Below are positions 18,409 through 26,584 of a DNA stretch of 64,000 nucleotides, in pieces (position 1 is the first letter of the stretch; the number at the start of each line of letters is the position of its first letter). The translations under genes were made by a program, and so were the position numbers. The notes beneath the pieces are model-generated. The model did not search any database and was not told the DNA's origin. It saw nothing but the letters and a program-made list of their open reading frames with translations. The DNA is from Streptomyces sp. Go-475 (GTDB lineage Bacteria; Actinomycetota; Actinomycetes; Streptomycetales; Streptomycetaceae): assembly GCF_003330845.1 (NCBI RefSeq), contig NZ_CP026121.1:1550001-1614000 (forward strand). Reading direction: 5' to 3'.

Positions 18409-19299
18409 TCAGGCCGAGGCGCGCGCCTTGCGGTACAGGATCGCGCCCGCCAGCAGGGCGCCCGCGCCGGCCGGGAGGGCGAGGCCGAGCGGCAGGTCAC
18501 TGCCGGTGTTCGCGAGCTGGGAGTCGCCCTCGGGCAGACTGACGGACTGGGCGCCCGGCTGGTTGCCGTGCGAGGAGCCGCCCGGCGTCTCGCCGCCGAT
18601 GCCGGGCGGAGTGCCCGGGGTGCCGGGGTGACCGGGCCCGTCGGGCTTGCCGGGGTGACCCGGGGTGCCCGGGTCTCCAGGGTTGCCGGGGCCGCCCGGA
18701 TTGCCGGGACCGCCCGGGTTGCCGGGATCACCGGGGTTGCCGGGGTTACCGGGACCGCCCGGGTTGCCGGGGTGCCCCGGGCCGCCCGGCTGCCCGGGCG
18801 TCTCGTGGCCGCCGCCGGGCGGGGTGCCGTGGTGGCCGCCGTGGCCGCCGTTCGAGCAGTCGTTGCCCATGCTGGGGTTGCCGATGCCGATGATGTCGAC
18901 GCTGTTGCCGCAGACGTTCACCGGCGCGTGGATCGGGGCCTGGACGTGGTTGCCCGAGCCGACGCCGGGCGAGTCGGTGGCGTGACCGCCCGCCTGCGAG
19001 CCGCCGTTGCCGCCGTTGCCGCCGTGATCGCCGTATCCCCCCGACGACGATCCACCGCCCTGGTTGGCACACGAGTTGCCGACCGACGGGTTGAGCACGC
19101 CGACGACGTTGACCGTGTTCCCGCAGACGTTGACCGGCGCGTGCACCGGCGCCTGCACCGTGTTCCCGGACAGCACGCCGGGCGAGCCCGAACTGGAGCC
19201 CTGCGCGCCCGAGGCGGCGTGAGCGGAGCCGCCCGCGGCGGCGATCACGCCGGTCGCGGCCGCCACGGTCATCAGACCCTTGCGGGTGCCCTGTCGCAT
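18409..19299 (-). CDS. chpC: Long chaplin ChpC, sortase-anchored, with collagen-like spacer
   Basis: This 296-residue cell-surface chaplin coats aerial hyphae and spores. Order: signal peptide (1-29); chaplin domain 1 (about 38-80, [20 protein letters not shown] and two Cys); Gly/Ser/His linker; chaplin domain 2 (about 109-150); about twenty Gly-X-Pro triplets (roughly 160-235); sorting signal LANTG (near 263); hydrophobic helix; tail YRKARASA. LAxTG followed by a membrane helix is the signal for class E sortases. Position beside chpH identifies it as ChpC; the two are SCO1674 and SCO1675 in S. coelicolor as I recall. The repeat spacer seems longer than I remember for the model strain. A tandem TCTCGAATTC repeat lies just upstream (19325-19345). 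Confidence 0.9.
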   Translation of the reverse strand: MRQGTRKGLMTVAAATGVIAAAGGSAHAASGAQGSSSGSPGVLSGNTVQAPVHAPVNVCGNTVNVVGVLNPSVGNSCANQGGGSSSGGYGDHGGNGGNGGSQAGGHATDSPGVGSGNHVQAPIHAPVNVCGNSVDIIGIGNPSMGNDCSNGGHGGHHGTPPGGGHETPGQPGGPGHPGNPGGPGNPGNPGDPGNPGGPGNPGGPGNPGDPGTPGHPGKPDGPGHPGTPGTPPGIGGETPGGSSHGNQPGAQSVSLPEGDSQLANTGSDLPLGLALPAGAGALLAGAILYRKARASA

Positions 19300-19360
19300 T
19301 GCTGAATACCTGCCTTCGACCCTGTCTCGAATTCTTCTCGAATTCCTCGAAAGAAGCGTT

Positions 19361-19395
19361 CGGTCCCGGAGCGCATGGCACGCGCTCCGGGACCG
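19361..19395 (-). terminator. Terminator between chpH and chpC
   Basis: CGGTCCCGGAGCGC (19361-19374) pairs exactly with 19382-19395 around a 7-nt loop. On the minus strand it follows the chpH stop by 36 bp and is trailed by a T-rich stretch (TTCTTTC), so chpH and chpC are probably separate transcripts. Confidence 0.8.
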
Positions 19396-19431
19396 GTGGC
19401 TTTTGAACTGCCCTCTACCGAGGGGGAAGCA

Positions 19432-19665
19432 TCACTTGTTGATGCAGGTGTTGCCGAAGGCGGGGTTCAGCACGCCGATCACGGAGACCGTGTTGCCGCA
19501 GACGTTCACCGGGACGTGAACGGGCACCTGGACAACGTTGCCGGACAGGACGCCCGGGGAGTGCACGGCGGCACCCTGGGCACCCGAGTCGGCGACGGCC
19601 ATGCCCGCGCCCGCGAGAACCAGCCCACCGGTGGCAGCCGCAGCAGCGACGACCTTCTTGATCAT
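19432..19665 (-). CDS. chpH: Short chaplin ChpH
   Basis: This 77-residue secreted protein self-assembles into amphipathic amyloid fibrils at the air-water interface. The signal peptide is about residues 1-25 (ends AVADS). A single chaplin domain follows ([20 protein letters not shown], then GNTV...IGVLNPAFGNTCINK) with the two conserved Cys. Length is typical of short chaplins ChpD-H. The start at ATG 19665 has a strong AGGAGGAAT RBS. A -10/-35 pair resembling BldN (SigBldN) promoters lies 48-76 bp upstream. It precedes chpC on the same strand, the conserved chpH-chpC arrangement. Confidence 0.95.
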   Translation of the reverse strand: MIKKVVAAAAATGGLVLAGAGMAVADSGAQGAAVHSPGVLSGNVVQVPVHVPVNVCGNTVSVIGVLNPAFGNTCINK

Positions 19666-19713
19666 TATTCCTCCTAGTTGGCAAAGCGACCCATCTTGCG
19701 ATCGCATTACCTG

Positions 19714-19741
19714 TAACGAAGAGGGAGTAATGAGGCTACGA
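19714..19741 (-). promoter_or_regulatory. Putative BldN-dependent promoter of chpH
   Basis: Read on the minus strand, CGTAGC (19741-19736) and CGTTAC (19719-19714) are separated by exactly 16 bp. This resembles the CGTAAC-N16-CGTTGA type promoter described for the developmental ECF sigma factor BldN, which controls chaplin genes. Predicted transcription start is near 19707, giving a leader of about 40 nt. Confidence 0.5.
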
Positions 19742-19816
19742 GCTTATGGTCGCATTCACTCTTCCCAGTCGATTTCGCACACGCGACCGAATACTGGCGT
19801 TTCGTTTGGGGCGGTT

Positions 19817-21142
19817 TCAGGACGCGTCGATGAACCGGTCGAGCACCCGCACGCCGAACTTCAGGCCCTCCACCGGCACGCGCTCGTCGACGCCGTGGAA
19901 CATGCCGGCGAAGTCCAGCTCCGGCGGCAGCTTCAGCGGTGCGAAGCCGAAGCCCCGGATGCCCAGGTCATCGAAGGACTTCGCGTCCGTCCCGCCGGAG
20001 AGCATGTAGGGGATCGCCTTGGCGGTCGGGTCCTCGGCCAGCAGCGAGGACTGCATGGCCTGCACGAGCGCCCCGTCGAAGGTGGTCTCGACGGCCTTGT
20101 CGGCGTGGACGTCCTCGCGCCGCACCTTCGGGCCGAGGATGCGGTCGAGGTCGGCGAGGAACTCGTCCTCGTACCCGGGCAGGAACCGGCCGTCGACGTG
20201 GGCGGTCGCCTCGCCGGGGATCACGTTGACCTTGTAACCCGCGCCGAGCTGGGTGGGGTTGGCCGTGTTGCTCAGGGTCGCGCCGATGAGCTTGGCGATG
20301 CCGCCGAGCTTGGCGAGGGTCGACTCCATGTCCTCGGGGTCGAGCTCGGTGCCGAGCGCGTCGCCGAGTTCGTCGAGGAAGGCCCGGGTGGTCTTGGTCA
20401 CGCGCACCGGGAACCTGTGCCGTCCGAGCCGGGCGACGGCCTCCGACAGCTCGGTGATCGCGTTGTCGCGGTGGATCATCGAGCCGTGCCCCGCCGTGCC
20501 GGCCACGGTGAGCTTCATCCAGTGCATGCCCTTCTCGGCCGTCTGGATCAGGTACAGCCGCCGCTCCTCGCTCACGGTGAAGGAGAAGCCGCCCACCTCG
20601 CTGATCGCCTCGGTGACGCCCTCGAAGAGGTCCGGGTGGTGGTCGACGAGGTGGCGCGCCCCGTAGGTGCCGCCGGCCTCCTCGTCCGCGAGGAACGCGA
20701 GGACGATGTCGCGCGGGGGCTTGCGGCCGCTGCGCAGCCGGTCGCGGACGACCGCCAGCGTCATGGCGTCCATGTCCTTCATGTCGACCGCGCCGCGGCC
20801 CCAGACGCAGCCGTCGGCGACCTCGCCGGAGAAGGGGTGGTGGGTCCAGTCGTCGGCGTTGGCCGGCACGACGTCGGTGTGGCCGTGGATGAGGAGCGCG
20901 GGCCGGGAGGGGTCCTCGCCCTCGATGCGCGCCACCGTGGAGGCGCGGCCCGGGTGGGACTCGAAGATCTGGGGTTCGAGTCCGACCTCGGCGAGCTTCT
21001 CGGCGACGTACTCGGCCGCCTTGCGCTCACCCGGACCCGAGTGGTCGCCGTAGTTGCTGGTGTCGATCTGGATCAGCTCGCGGCAGAGGTCCACGACCTC
21101 GTCCTCGCCGGTGACGCTCCTGGCCGTGTCCGTCTCGCTCAC
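19817..21142 (-). CDS. M20-family metallopeptidase (dipeptidase/deacylase type)
   Basis: This 441-residue cytoplasmic di-zinc hydrolase has the M20 metal ligands: H88 and D90 in HGHTD, D120 in GAVDMK, the catalytic/bridging E154-E155 pair in ADEEAGG, and a late His in FHGVDERVP. A lid domain lies in the middle (about 190-320). GTG 21142 follows GGGAGGAAG. Family members cleave dipeptides, remove acyl groups from amino acids, or act on desuccinylated intermediates; the substrate cannot be told from sequence. It is a monocistronic unit between the chaplins and the tRNA gene. Confidence 0.88.
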   Translation of the reverse strand: MSETDTARSVTGEDEVVDLCRELIQIDTSNYGDHSGPGERKAAEYVAEKLAEVGLEPQIFESHPGRASTVARIEGEDPSRPALLIHGHTDVVPANADDWTHHPFSGEVADGCVWGRGAVDMKDMDAMTLAVVRDRLRSGRKPPRDIVLAFLADEEAGGTYGARHLVDHHPDLFEGVTEAISEVGGFSFTVSEERRLYLIQTAEKGMHWMKLTVAGTAGHGSMIHRDNAITELSEAVARLGRHRFPVRVTKTTRAFLDELGDALGTELDPEDMESTLAKLGGIAKLIGATLSNTANPTQLGAGYKVNVIPGEATAHVDGRFLPGYEDEFLADLDRILGPKVRREDVHADKAVETTFDGALVQAMQSSLLAEDPTAKAIPYMLSGGTDAKSFDDLGIRGFGFAPLKLPPELDFAGMFHGVDERVPVEGLKFGVRVLDRFIDAS

Positions 21143-21338
21143 GTGCTTCCTCCCGGTGTCACTGCTGGTGGGTCCCCCTCATCCTCCCTCCCCGCGGCGC
21201 GCTCCCCAAGGGCGCTCCCGGTCCGTCACACGCCGTTCACGCCCTGCCGGGGTGCGGACGGGGGGTGATCGGCCACCCTCGGAAGCCTGGTAATGTTTAC
21301 GTCGTCGCCGCGGGGAGAACCCGCGCGACAGACACCTT

Positions 21339-21423
21339 GTCCGGGTGGCGGAATGGCAGACGCGCTAGCTTGAGGTGCTAGTGCCCTTTATCGGGCGTGG
21401 GGGTTCAAGTCCCCCCTCGGACA
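21339..21423 (+). tRNA. tRNA-Leu (anticodon GAG)
   Basis: An 85-nt cloverleaf with a class II long variable arm. The acceptor GTCCGGG (21339-21345) pairs with CTCGGAC (21416-21422), with one G-U, and the discriminator is A. The anticodon stem CTAGC/GCTAG encloses loop TTGAGGT, giving anticodon GAG, which reads CUC/CUU leucine codons. The T loop is GTTCAAGTC. The 3' CCA is not encoded. Confidence 0.95.
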
Positions 21424-21486
21424 CATGAGGCTGAGGGCCGTGACCGCGAGGTCGCGGCCCTCAGGCGTTTCCGTGGAGAGGTGACC

Positions 21487-21864
21487 ATGACCAGGCGTTC
21501 CTGTCCGTGCGGGCTACCCGAGGCCTATGAGGCGTGCTGCGGGCGCTTCCACTCCGGTTCCGCCGCCGCGTCCACCGCCGAGGCGCTGATGCGGTCGCGG
21601 TACTGCGCCTTCGTGCGGGGGGACGCCGGGTATCTGCTGCGGACGTGGCATCCGCGGACGCGACCCGGGACGCTGGAGCTGGATCCGCGGATGCGGTGGA
21701 CCGGGCTGGAGATCCTGGGCGCCCGGGACGGATCGGCGTTCCACTCCACCGGGACCGTGGAGTTCCGGGCGTCGTACCGGGGCGGTGGTTCGCTGCACGA
21801 GCGGAGCCGGTTCGAGCGGGTCGACGGGGCGTGGGTGTACGTCGACGGGGAGTTCCTGCCGTAG
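21487..21864 (+). CDS. YchJ family protein with SEC-C-type zinc motif
   Basis: This 125-residue protein has an N-terminal Cys cluster (CPCGLPEAYEACCGRFH) like the SEC-C zinc motif of YchJ proteins. An NTF2-like YchJ domain follows (EALMRSRYCAFVRGDAGYLLRTWHP). ATG 21487 follows GGAGAG; a GTG two codons earlier is possible. It lies 63 bp downstream of the tRNA gene, with no terminator between, so tRNA read-through may contribute to its expression. It is convergent with the FadR-type gene (stops 5 bp apart). No biochemical function is established. Confidence 0.85.
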   Translation: MTRRSCPCGLPEAYEACCGRFHSGSAAASTAEALMRSRYCAFVRGDAGYLLRTWHPRTRPGTLELDPRMRWTGLEILGARDGSAFHSTGTVEFRASYRGGGSLHERSRFERVDGAWVYVDGEFLP

Positions 21865-21869
21865 CGCTC

Positions 21870-22571
21870 CTACGGCGCCAGGATGTCGAGTTCCTGGAGG
21901 GCGCCGACCGTGATCTCGCGGGTCAGTTCCTCGGCCCGGGCCGCGTCGCCCGCGCGGACGGCCTCGGCGACCTGGACGTGGAGCGTGACGGCGGCCGGGT
22001 CGGGGTCCTCGAACATCACGTCGTGCTGGGTGCGGCCCGTGAGGACCTCGGCGACGACGTCGCCCAGGCGGGCGAACATCTCGTTGCCCGAGGCCGACAG
22101 GATGACGCGGTGGAAGGCGACGTCGTGGACGAGGTAGCCCTCCAGCTTGTGACCGCGTGAGTTCGCGACCATGCCGAGGGCGCACTCGGTGAGTTCGGCG
22201 CACTGCTCGGCCGTGGCGTGCCGGGCGGCGAGGCCGGCCGCGACCGGTTCGATCGCCGAGCGCAGCACCGTCAGGGAGCGCAGCTGCCGCGGACGGTCGG
22301 CGCCGGCCAGCCGCCAGCGGATGACCTGCGGGTCGTAGACGTTCCACTCGGACTCGCGGCGGACCGTGACTCCGACGCGGCGGCGGGACTCCACCAGGTG
22401 CATCGACTCCAGGACCCGGACGGCCTCACGCATCACGGAGCGTGACACGTCGAAACGCTGGGCGAGCTCGTCCGTGCGCAGCACACTGCCCGGCGGGTAC
22501 TCGCCGGCGGTGATCTCGGGGCCCAGGGTGTCGAGTACGCGGCCGTGCAGCCCCCGGCCCGGTGTGGTCAT
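21870..22571 (-). CDS. FadR-type (GntR) repressor of the gluconate/idonate operon
   Basis: This 233-residue regulator has a GntR winged helix (about 10-75; HTH DELAQRFDVSRSVMREAVRV) and an FCD domain (about 95-230) with His and Asp ligands (LVHDVAFHRVI; LHVQVAEAV). It is divergent from the gluconokinase gene. Two palindromes lie in the 137-bp shared gap. The ligand is expected to be gluconate or 6-phosphogluconate by context and by analogy with sugar-acid FCD regulators. ATG 22571 gives MTTPGRGLHGRV. Confidence 0.88.
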   Translation of the reverse strand: MTTPGRGLHGRVLDTLGPEITAGEYPPGSVLRTDELAQRFDVSRSVMREAVRVLESMHLVESRRRVGVTVRRESEWNVYDPQVIRWRLAGADRPRQLRSLTVLRSAIEPVAAGLAARHATAEQCAELTECALGMVANSRGHKLEGYLVHDVAFHRVILSASGNEMFARLGDVVAEVLTGRTQHDVMFEDPDPAAVTLHVQVAEAVRAGDAARAEELTREITVGALQELDILAP

Positions 22572-22605
22572 GCACTCAGCGTACGGGGTAGATCACGCAG
22601 ACAAA

Positions 22606-22684
22606 AAGTCAGACTTATTCATCACGGCCTCTTGAATTCGTCGTACCTAATGGGTTTCAGTTGCGTCGACATCACGTGTCGACG
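22606..22684. promoter_or_regulatory. Twin palindromes in the gluconate divergent promoter
   Basis: AAGTCAGACTT (22606-22616) is a perfect 11-bp palindrome next to the repressor gene. CGTCGACA-TCACG-TGTCGACG (22664-22684) is a perfect 8-bp inverted repeat 24 bp before the gluconokinase start. Either could be the GntR operator; the first resembles FadR-type sites more. Confidence 0.5.
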
Positions 22685-22708
22685 AAGACAGCAGACAGTG
22701 AGGCAGCG

Positions 22709-23227
22709 ATGAACACCCCCCACGTCGTCGTGGTCATGGGCGTCGCGGGCACCGGCAAGACCACCATCGGTCCCCTGCTCGCGGCCCGGCTCGGCGTTCC
22801 GTACGCCGAGGCCGACGACTTCCACCCGCCGGCCAACATCGCCAAGATGTCGGCCGGGACGCCGCTCACCGACGAGGACCGGTGGCCCTGGCTGGACGCC
22901 ATCGGCGACTGGGCGCACGGGCGGGCCGGGCTCGGCGGGGTGGTCAGCTGCTCGGCGCTGAAGCGGTCGTACCGCGACCGGCTGCGGTCCGCCGCGCCCG
23001 GCGTGGTCTTCGTGCACCTCACGGGTGACCGCGCGCTGATCGAGGACCGGATGTCGCACCGGCAGGGGCACTTCATGCCCACGACGCTGCTCGACTCCCA
23101 GTTCGCCACGCTCCAGCCGCTCCAGGCGGACGAGGCGGGGGTCGCGGTGGACGTCACGGGCAGCCCGGCGGAGATCACCGAGCGGGCGGTGCACGCCCTC
23201 AGCTCGCTCCCCGAGCCGATCCGGTAA
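22709..23227 (+). CDS. gntK: Gluconokinase
   Basis: This 172-residue P-loop kinase phosphorylates D-gluconate to 6-phosphogluconate, feeding the pentose phosphate pathway. Walker A GVAGTGKTT is at residues 11-19. The GntK-specific EADDFHPPANIAKMSAGTPLTDEDRWPWL and ALKRSYRDRLR segments follow. Length is standard for the short GntK type. ATG 22709 follows a GTGAGG RBS. It is first in the operon with the permease and two dehydrogenases. Confidence 0.95.
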   Translation: MNTPHVVVVMGVAGTGKTTIGPLLAARLGVPYAEADDFHPPANIAKMSAGTPLTDEDRWPWLDAIGDWAHGRAGLGGVVSCSALKRSYRDRLRSAAPGVVFVHLTGDRALIEDRMSHRQGHFMPTTLLDSQFATLQPLQADEAGVAVDVTGSPAEITERAVHALSSLPEPIR

Positions 23228-23283
23228 CCCCTCCCGGTCTCCCTCCCCTCTCCCCCGACTCCCCAACGCAAGGGACAACCCCC

Positions 23284-24681
23284 GTGACCAGACTCAGCGT
23301 CGAGATGCTGGCAGCGGACGCACCCGAGCCGATCACCTCGGCCGGCCACGCTCAGCTGGGCATCGCCGTCCTGGCGGGCATCGCCGTCATCGTCCTGCTC
23401 ATCACCAAGTTCAAGCTGCACGCCTTCCTGGCGCTGACCATCGGGTCGCTGGCGCTCGGCGCGATCGCCGGGGCGCCGCTGGACAGGGTCCTCACCAGCT
23501 TCAGCACCGGCCTCGGCTCCACGGTCGCCGGTGTCGGCGTGCTGATCGCCCTCGGTGCGATCCTCGGCAAGATGCTCGCCGACTCCGGCGGCGCCGACCA
23601 GATCGTCGACACCATCCTGGCGAAGGCCGGCGGGCGGTCCATGCCGTGGGCGATGGTGCTCATCGCCTCCGTGATCGGACTGCCGCTCTTCTTCGAGGTC
23701 GGCATCGTGCTGCTGATCCCGGTGGCGCTGATGGTCGCCAAGCGCGGCAACTACTCGCTGATGCGCATCGGCATTCCGGCGCTCGCGGGCCTGTCCGTGA
23801 TGCACGGCCTGGTGCCGCCGCACCCCGGTCCGCTGGTCGCGATCGACGCGGTCAAAGCCGACCTGGGCGTGACGCTGGCGCTCGGCGTCCTGGTCGCCAT
23901 ACCCACCGTGATCATCGCCGGTCCGCTGTTCTCGAAGTACGCGGCCCGCTGGGTGGACGTCCCCGCCCCCGACAGGATGATCCCGCAGCGCGCCTCCGAG
24001 GACCTGGAGAAGCGTCCCGGCTTCGGGGCCACGCTGTTCACGGTTCTGCTGCCGGTGATCCTGATGCTGGCCAAGGCGCTGGTGGACATCGTCGTGGACG
24101 ACCCGGAGAACCTGGTCCAGCGGGTCTTCGACGTCGTCGGCGCCCCGATGATCGCCCTGCTCGCCTCGGTGCTCGTCGGCATCTTCACGCTGCTGCGGCC
24201 CGCCGGGTACTCCAAGGAGCGGATCTCGCCGCTGGTCGAGAAGAGCCTCGGGCCGATCGCGGGCATCCTGCTGATCGTCGGCGCGGGCGGCGGCTTCAAG
24301 CAGACGCTGATCGACTCCGGTGTGGGGCAGATGGTCCTGGAGATCTCCGAGGACTGGTCGATCCCGGCGCTGCTGCTGGCCTGGCTGATCGCGGTGGCGA
24401 TCCGGCTGGCGACCGGTTCGGCGACGGTGGCGACGGTCTCTGCCGCCGGTCTGGTCGCCCCGCTCGCGGCCGACATGTCGACCACGCACACCGCCCTGCT
24501 GGTCCTCGCCATCGGCGCCGGCTCGCTCTTCCTGAGCCATGTCAACGACGCCGGGTTCTGGCTGGTCAAGGAGTACTTCGGGCTCAGCGTCGGTCAGAAC
24601 CTGAAGACCTGGTCGGTCATGGAGTGCATCATCTCCGTGGTCGCGGGCGGCATCGTCCTTCTGTTGTCCCTCGTGATCTAG
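23284..24681 (+). CDS. GntP-family gluconate permease
   Basis: This 465-residue integral membrane symporter has about 12-14 helices and imports gluconate or related sugar acids with protons. Family-typical segments are GMLADSGGADQIVDTILAKAG-like residues near 97-118, the GLPLFFEVGIVLLIP stretch and the late SHVNDAGFWLVKEYF signature. GTG 23284 lies after AAGGGA, 56 bp downstream of gntK. L-idonate or 5-ketogluconate transport is also possible given the two dehydrogenase genes that follow. Confidence 0.92.
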   Translation: MTRLSVEMLAADAPEPITSAGHAQLGIAVLAGIAVIVLLITKFKLHAFLALTIGSLALGAIAGAPLDRVLTSFSTGLGSTVAGVGVLIALGAILGKMLADSGGADQIVDTILAKAGGRSMPWAMVLIASVIGLPLFFEVGIVLLIPVALMVAKRGNYSLMRIGIPALAGLSVMHGLVPPHPGPLVAIDAVKADLGVTLALGVLVAIPTVIIAGPLFSKYAARWVDVPAPDRMIPQRASEDLEKRPGFGATLFTVLLPVILMLAKALVDIVVDDPENLVQRVFDVVGAPMIALLASVLVGIFTLLRPAGYSKERISPLVEKSLGPIAGILLIVGAGGGFKQTLIDSGVGQMVLEISEDWSIPALLLAWLIAVAIRLATGSATVATVSAAGLVAPLAADMSTTHTALLVLAIGAGSLFLSHVNDAGFWLVKEYFGLSVGQNLKTWSVMECIISVVAGGIVLLLSLVI

Positions 24682-24694
24682 GAGCGCTGCGGCG

Positions 24695-25459
24695 ATGACG
24701 GCTCACCCCCTCTTCGACATCAGCGGCCGGACGGCCCTGGTGACCGGCTCCAGCCGGGGCATCGGACTGGCCCTGGCCCGCGGTCTGGCGGAGGCCGGCT
24801 GCACGGTCGTCCTCAACGGACGCGACCAGGACCGGCTGGCCGAGGCCGCCGGCGAGCTGCCCGGTGACCGGGTGCACACGGCCGCGTTCGACGTGACCGA
24901 CGGATCCTCGGTGGCCTCGGGGGTCGCCGAGGTCGAGGAGCGGGTGGGCCCGCTCGACATCCTCGTCAACAACGCGGGCATGCAACTGCGCGCTCCCCTG
25001 CTGGAGTTCACCGACGCCGACTGGCACCGGATCCTGGACACCAATCTGACCAGCGCCTTCCTGGTCGGCCGGGAGGCCGCGCGCCGGATGACGGAACGAG
25101 GCCACGGCAAGATCATCAACATCTGCTCGCTGCAGAGCGAGGTGGTGCGGCCGGGGATCGCGCCGTACGCCGCCACCAAGGGAGCGCTGAAGATGCTCAC
25201 CAAGGGCATGTGCGCCGACTGGGGGCCGTACGGGGTCCAGGTCAACGGGCTCGGCCCCGGCTACATCGAGACGGAGCTGACCCGGCCGCTGGTGGAGGAC
25301 GAGGAGTTCAGCTCCTGGGTGCGGCGGCGCACGCCGGCCGGGCGCTGGGGGCGGACGCAGGACCTGGTGGGCGGGGTGCTGTTCCTCGCCTCGCCCGCGG
25401 CGGACTTCGTCAGCGGGCAGGTGCTGTACGTCGACGGCGGTATGACGAGCGTGCTGTGA
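24695..25459 (+). CDS. SDR gluconate 5-dehydrogenase (5-ketogluconate reductase)
   Basis: This 254-residue classical short-chain dehydrogenase has TGSSRGIG at 17-24, NNAG near 90 and the catalytic YAATK (Y158, K162). By context it corresponds to IdnO, which reduces 5-keto-D-gluconate to D-gluconate with NADPH in the cytoplasm. It lies 13 bp after the permease and 20 bp before a zinc dehydrogenase. Family motifs alone do not fix the substrate; operon position beside gntK and an idonate-dehydrogenase-like gene gives the assignment. Confidence 0.85.
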   Translation: MTAHPLFDISGRTALVTGSSRGIGLALARGLAEAGCTVVLNGRDQDRLAEAAGELPGDRVHTAAFDVTDGSSVASGVAEVEERVGPLDILVNNAGMQLRAPLLEFTDADWHRILDTNLTSAFLVGREAARRMTERGHGKIINICSLQSEVVRPGIAPYAATKGALKMLTKGMCADWGPYGVQVNGLGPGYIETELTRPLVEDEEFSSWVRRRTPAGRWGRTQDLVGGVLFLASPAADFVSGQVLYVDGGMTSVL

Positions 25460-25479
25460 CCACCTGCCGGGAGGCTGTG

Positions 25480-26511
25480 ATGCTGGGTTGTGTGATCCAC
25501 GGTCAGGGCGACCTGCGGGTGGCGGAGTTGCCGGTGCCGGAGCCCGGGCCGGGGCAGGCGCTGGTCGCCGTCCGGTACGGCGGGGTGTGCGGGTCCGATC
25601 TGCACTACTGGCGGCACGGCGGGGTCGGTGACTTCCGGCTGCGCGAGCCGATGGTGCTCGGGCACGAGGTCGTGGGGACCGTCGTGGCGTACGGGGCCGG
25701 CGCGTCGGGTCCGGTGCCGGGTACGGCCGTCGCCGTGCATCCGGCGACGCCGTGCGGGGTGTGCCCGGAGTGCGCGGACGGGCGGCGGAACGTCTGCCGG
25801 GACACGCGGTACCTGGGCAGTGCGGCGCGTTTTCCGCACGTGCAGGGCGGGTTCGCGGCGCGGGTGGTCGTGGACTGCGAGCAACTGCGGGCCCTCCCGG
25901 CAGGGCTCGGGCTGCGGCGGGCCGCGCTGGCCGAGCCGCTGGCCGTCGCGCTGCACGCGGTGCGGCGGGCCGGGGACGTGGCCGGGCGGCAGGTGCTGGT
26001 GACCGGGGCCGGGCCCATCGGGTGCCTGGTGGTCGCGGCGGCGAAGGCGGCCGGGGCTTCGCGGGTGACCGTCACGGATCTGCTGCCCGAGGCGCTGGAG
26101 TACGGGCGGATCGCCGGGGCCGGGGCGCTCGTACGGGCCGATGATCCCGACGATCCCGGGTGGCCGGCCGAGGTGGATGTCGCGATCGAGGCGTCCGGGG
26201 TGGCCGCGGGGCTGGACGCGTGTCTGCGGCGGGTGCGGCGGGGTGGGGTCGTCGTGCAGTTGGGGATGTTGCCGGCGGGGCACAGTCCGTTCGCGGGGAA
26301 CCTGGTGGTGAGCCGGGAGATCGAGCTGCGCGGGGCGTTTCGCTTCGACGGTGAGTTCGACGAGGCGTTGGGCCTGCTGGCGGCCGAGCCGGGGTTCGAC
26401 GGGCTGATCAGTGCGGTGGTTCCCGTGGGGGAGGCCGAGGCCGCGTTCGTGCTGGCCGGTGATCGGAGTCGGGCCTGCAAGGTGCTGTTGGATTTCGCCT
26501 CGGGGCCGTGA
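25480..26511 (+). CDS. Zinc-dependent L-idonate 5-dehydrogenase
   Basis: This 343-residue medium-chain dehydrogenase has catalytic zinc ligands C37 and H62/E63 and a structural zinc set C92, C95, C98, C106 (CGVCPECADGRRNVC). The cofactor motif is GAGPIG. CGSDLHYWRHGGVGDF and GHE match IdnD-type polyol/sugar-acid dehydrogenases. ATG 25480 has GGGAGG five bases upstream. It probably oxidises L-idonate to 5-ketogluconate, the substrate of the preceding reductase. It is last in the operon. It could act on another polyol. Confidence 0.82.
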   Translation: MLGCVIHGQGDLRVAELPVPEPGPGQALVAVRYGGVCGSDLHYWRHGGVGDFRLREPMVLGHEVVGTVVAYGAGASGPVPGTAVAVHPATPCGVCPECADGRRNVCRDTRYLGSAARFPHVQGGFAARVVVDCEQLRALPAGLGLRRAALAEPLAVALHAVRRAGDVAGRQVLVTGAGPIGCLVVAAAKAAGASRVTVTDLLPEALEYGRIAGAGALVRADDPDDPGWPAEVDVAIEASGVAAGLDACLRRVRRGGVVVQLGMLPAGHSPFAGNLVVSREIELRGAFRFDGEFDEALGLLAAEPGFDGLISAVVPVGEAEAAFVLAGDRSRACKVLLDFASGP

Positions 26512-26553
26512 GTCGTCCGTAGTCGTGCGTCTGCGGGTGCGTCGGGGTTGTTC

Positions 26554-26569
26554 GCGCGGTTCCCCGCGC
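26554..26569. terminator. Hairpin within a common Streptomyces intergenic repeat
   Basis: GCGCGG-TTCC-CCGCGC forms a 6-bp stem between convergent genes. It sits inside TTCGCGCGGTTCCCCGCG, continuing CCCCT (26551-26573), a form of the GCGCAGTTCCCCGCGCCCCT sequence that recurs between genes across Streptomyces. A related copy in the other orientation lies at 39826-39846. Confidence 0.6.
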
Positions 26570-26584
26570 CCCTGAGGCGAAGAA

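Noticed and set aside
18665..18985. Collagen-like plus-strand frame ([10 protein letters not shown] pattern)
   Set aside because: It is the complement of the Gly-X-Pro repeat of chpC. The minus strand has signal peptide, chaplin domains and sorting signal, so the coding strand is clear.
21339..21423. tRNA as integration site for a mobile element
   Set aside because: No integrase gene, no direct repeat of the tRNA 3' end downstream within the window, and the next genes are ordinary core genes.
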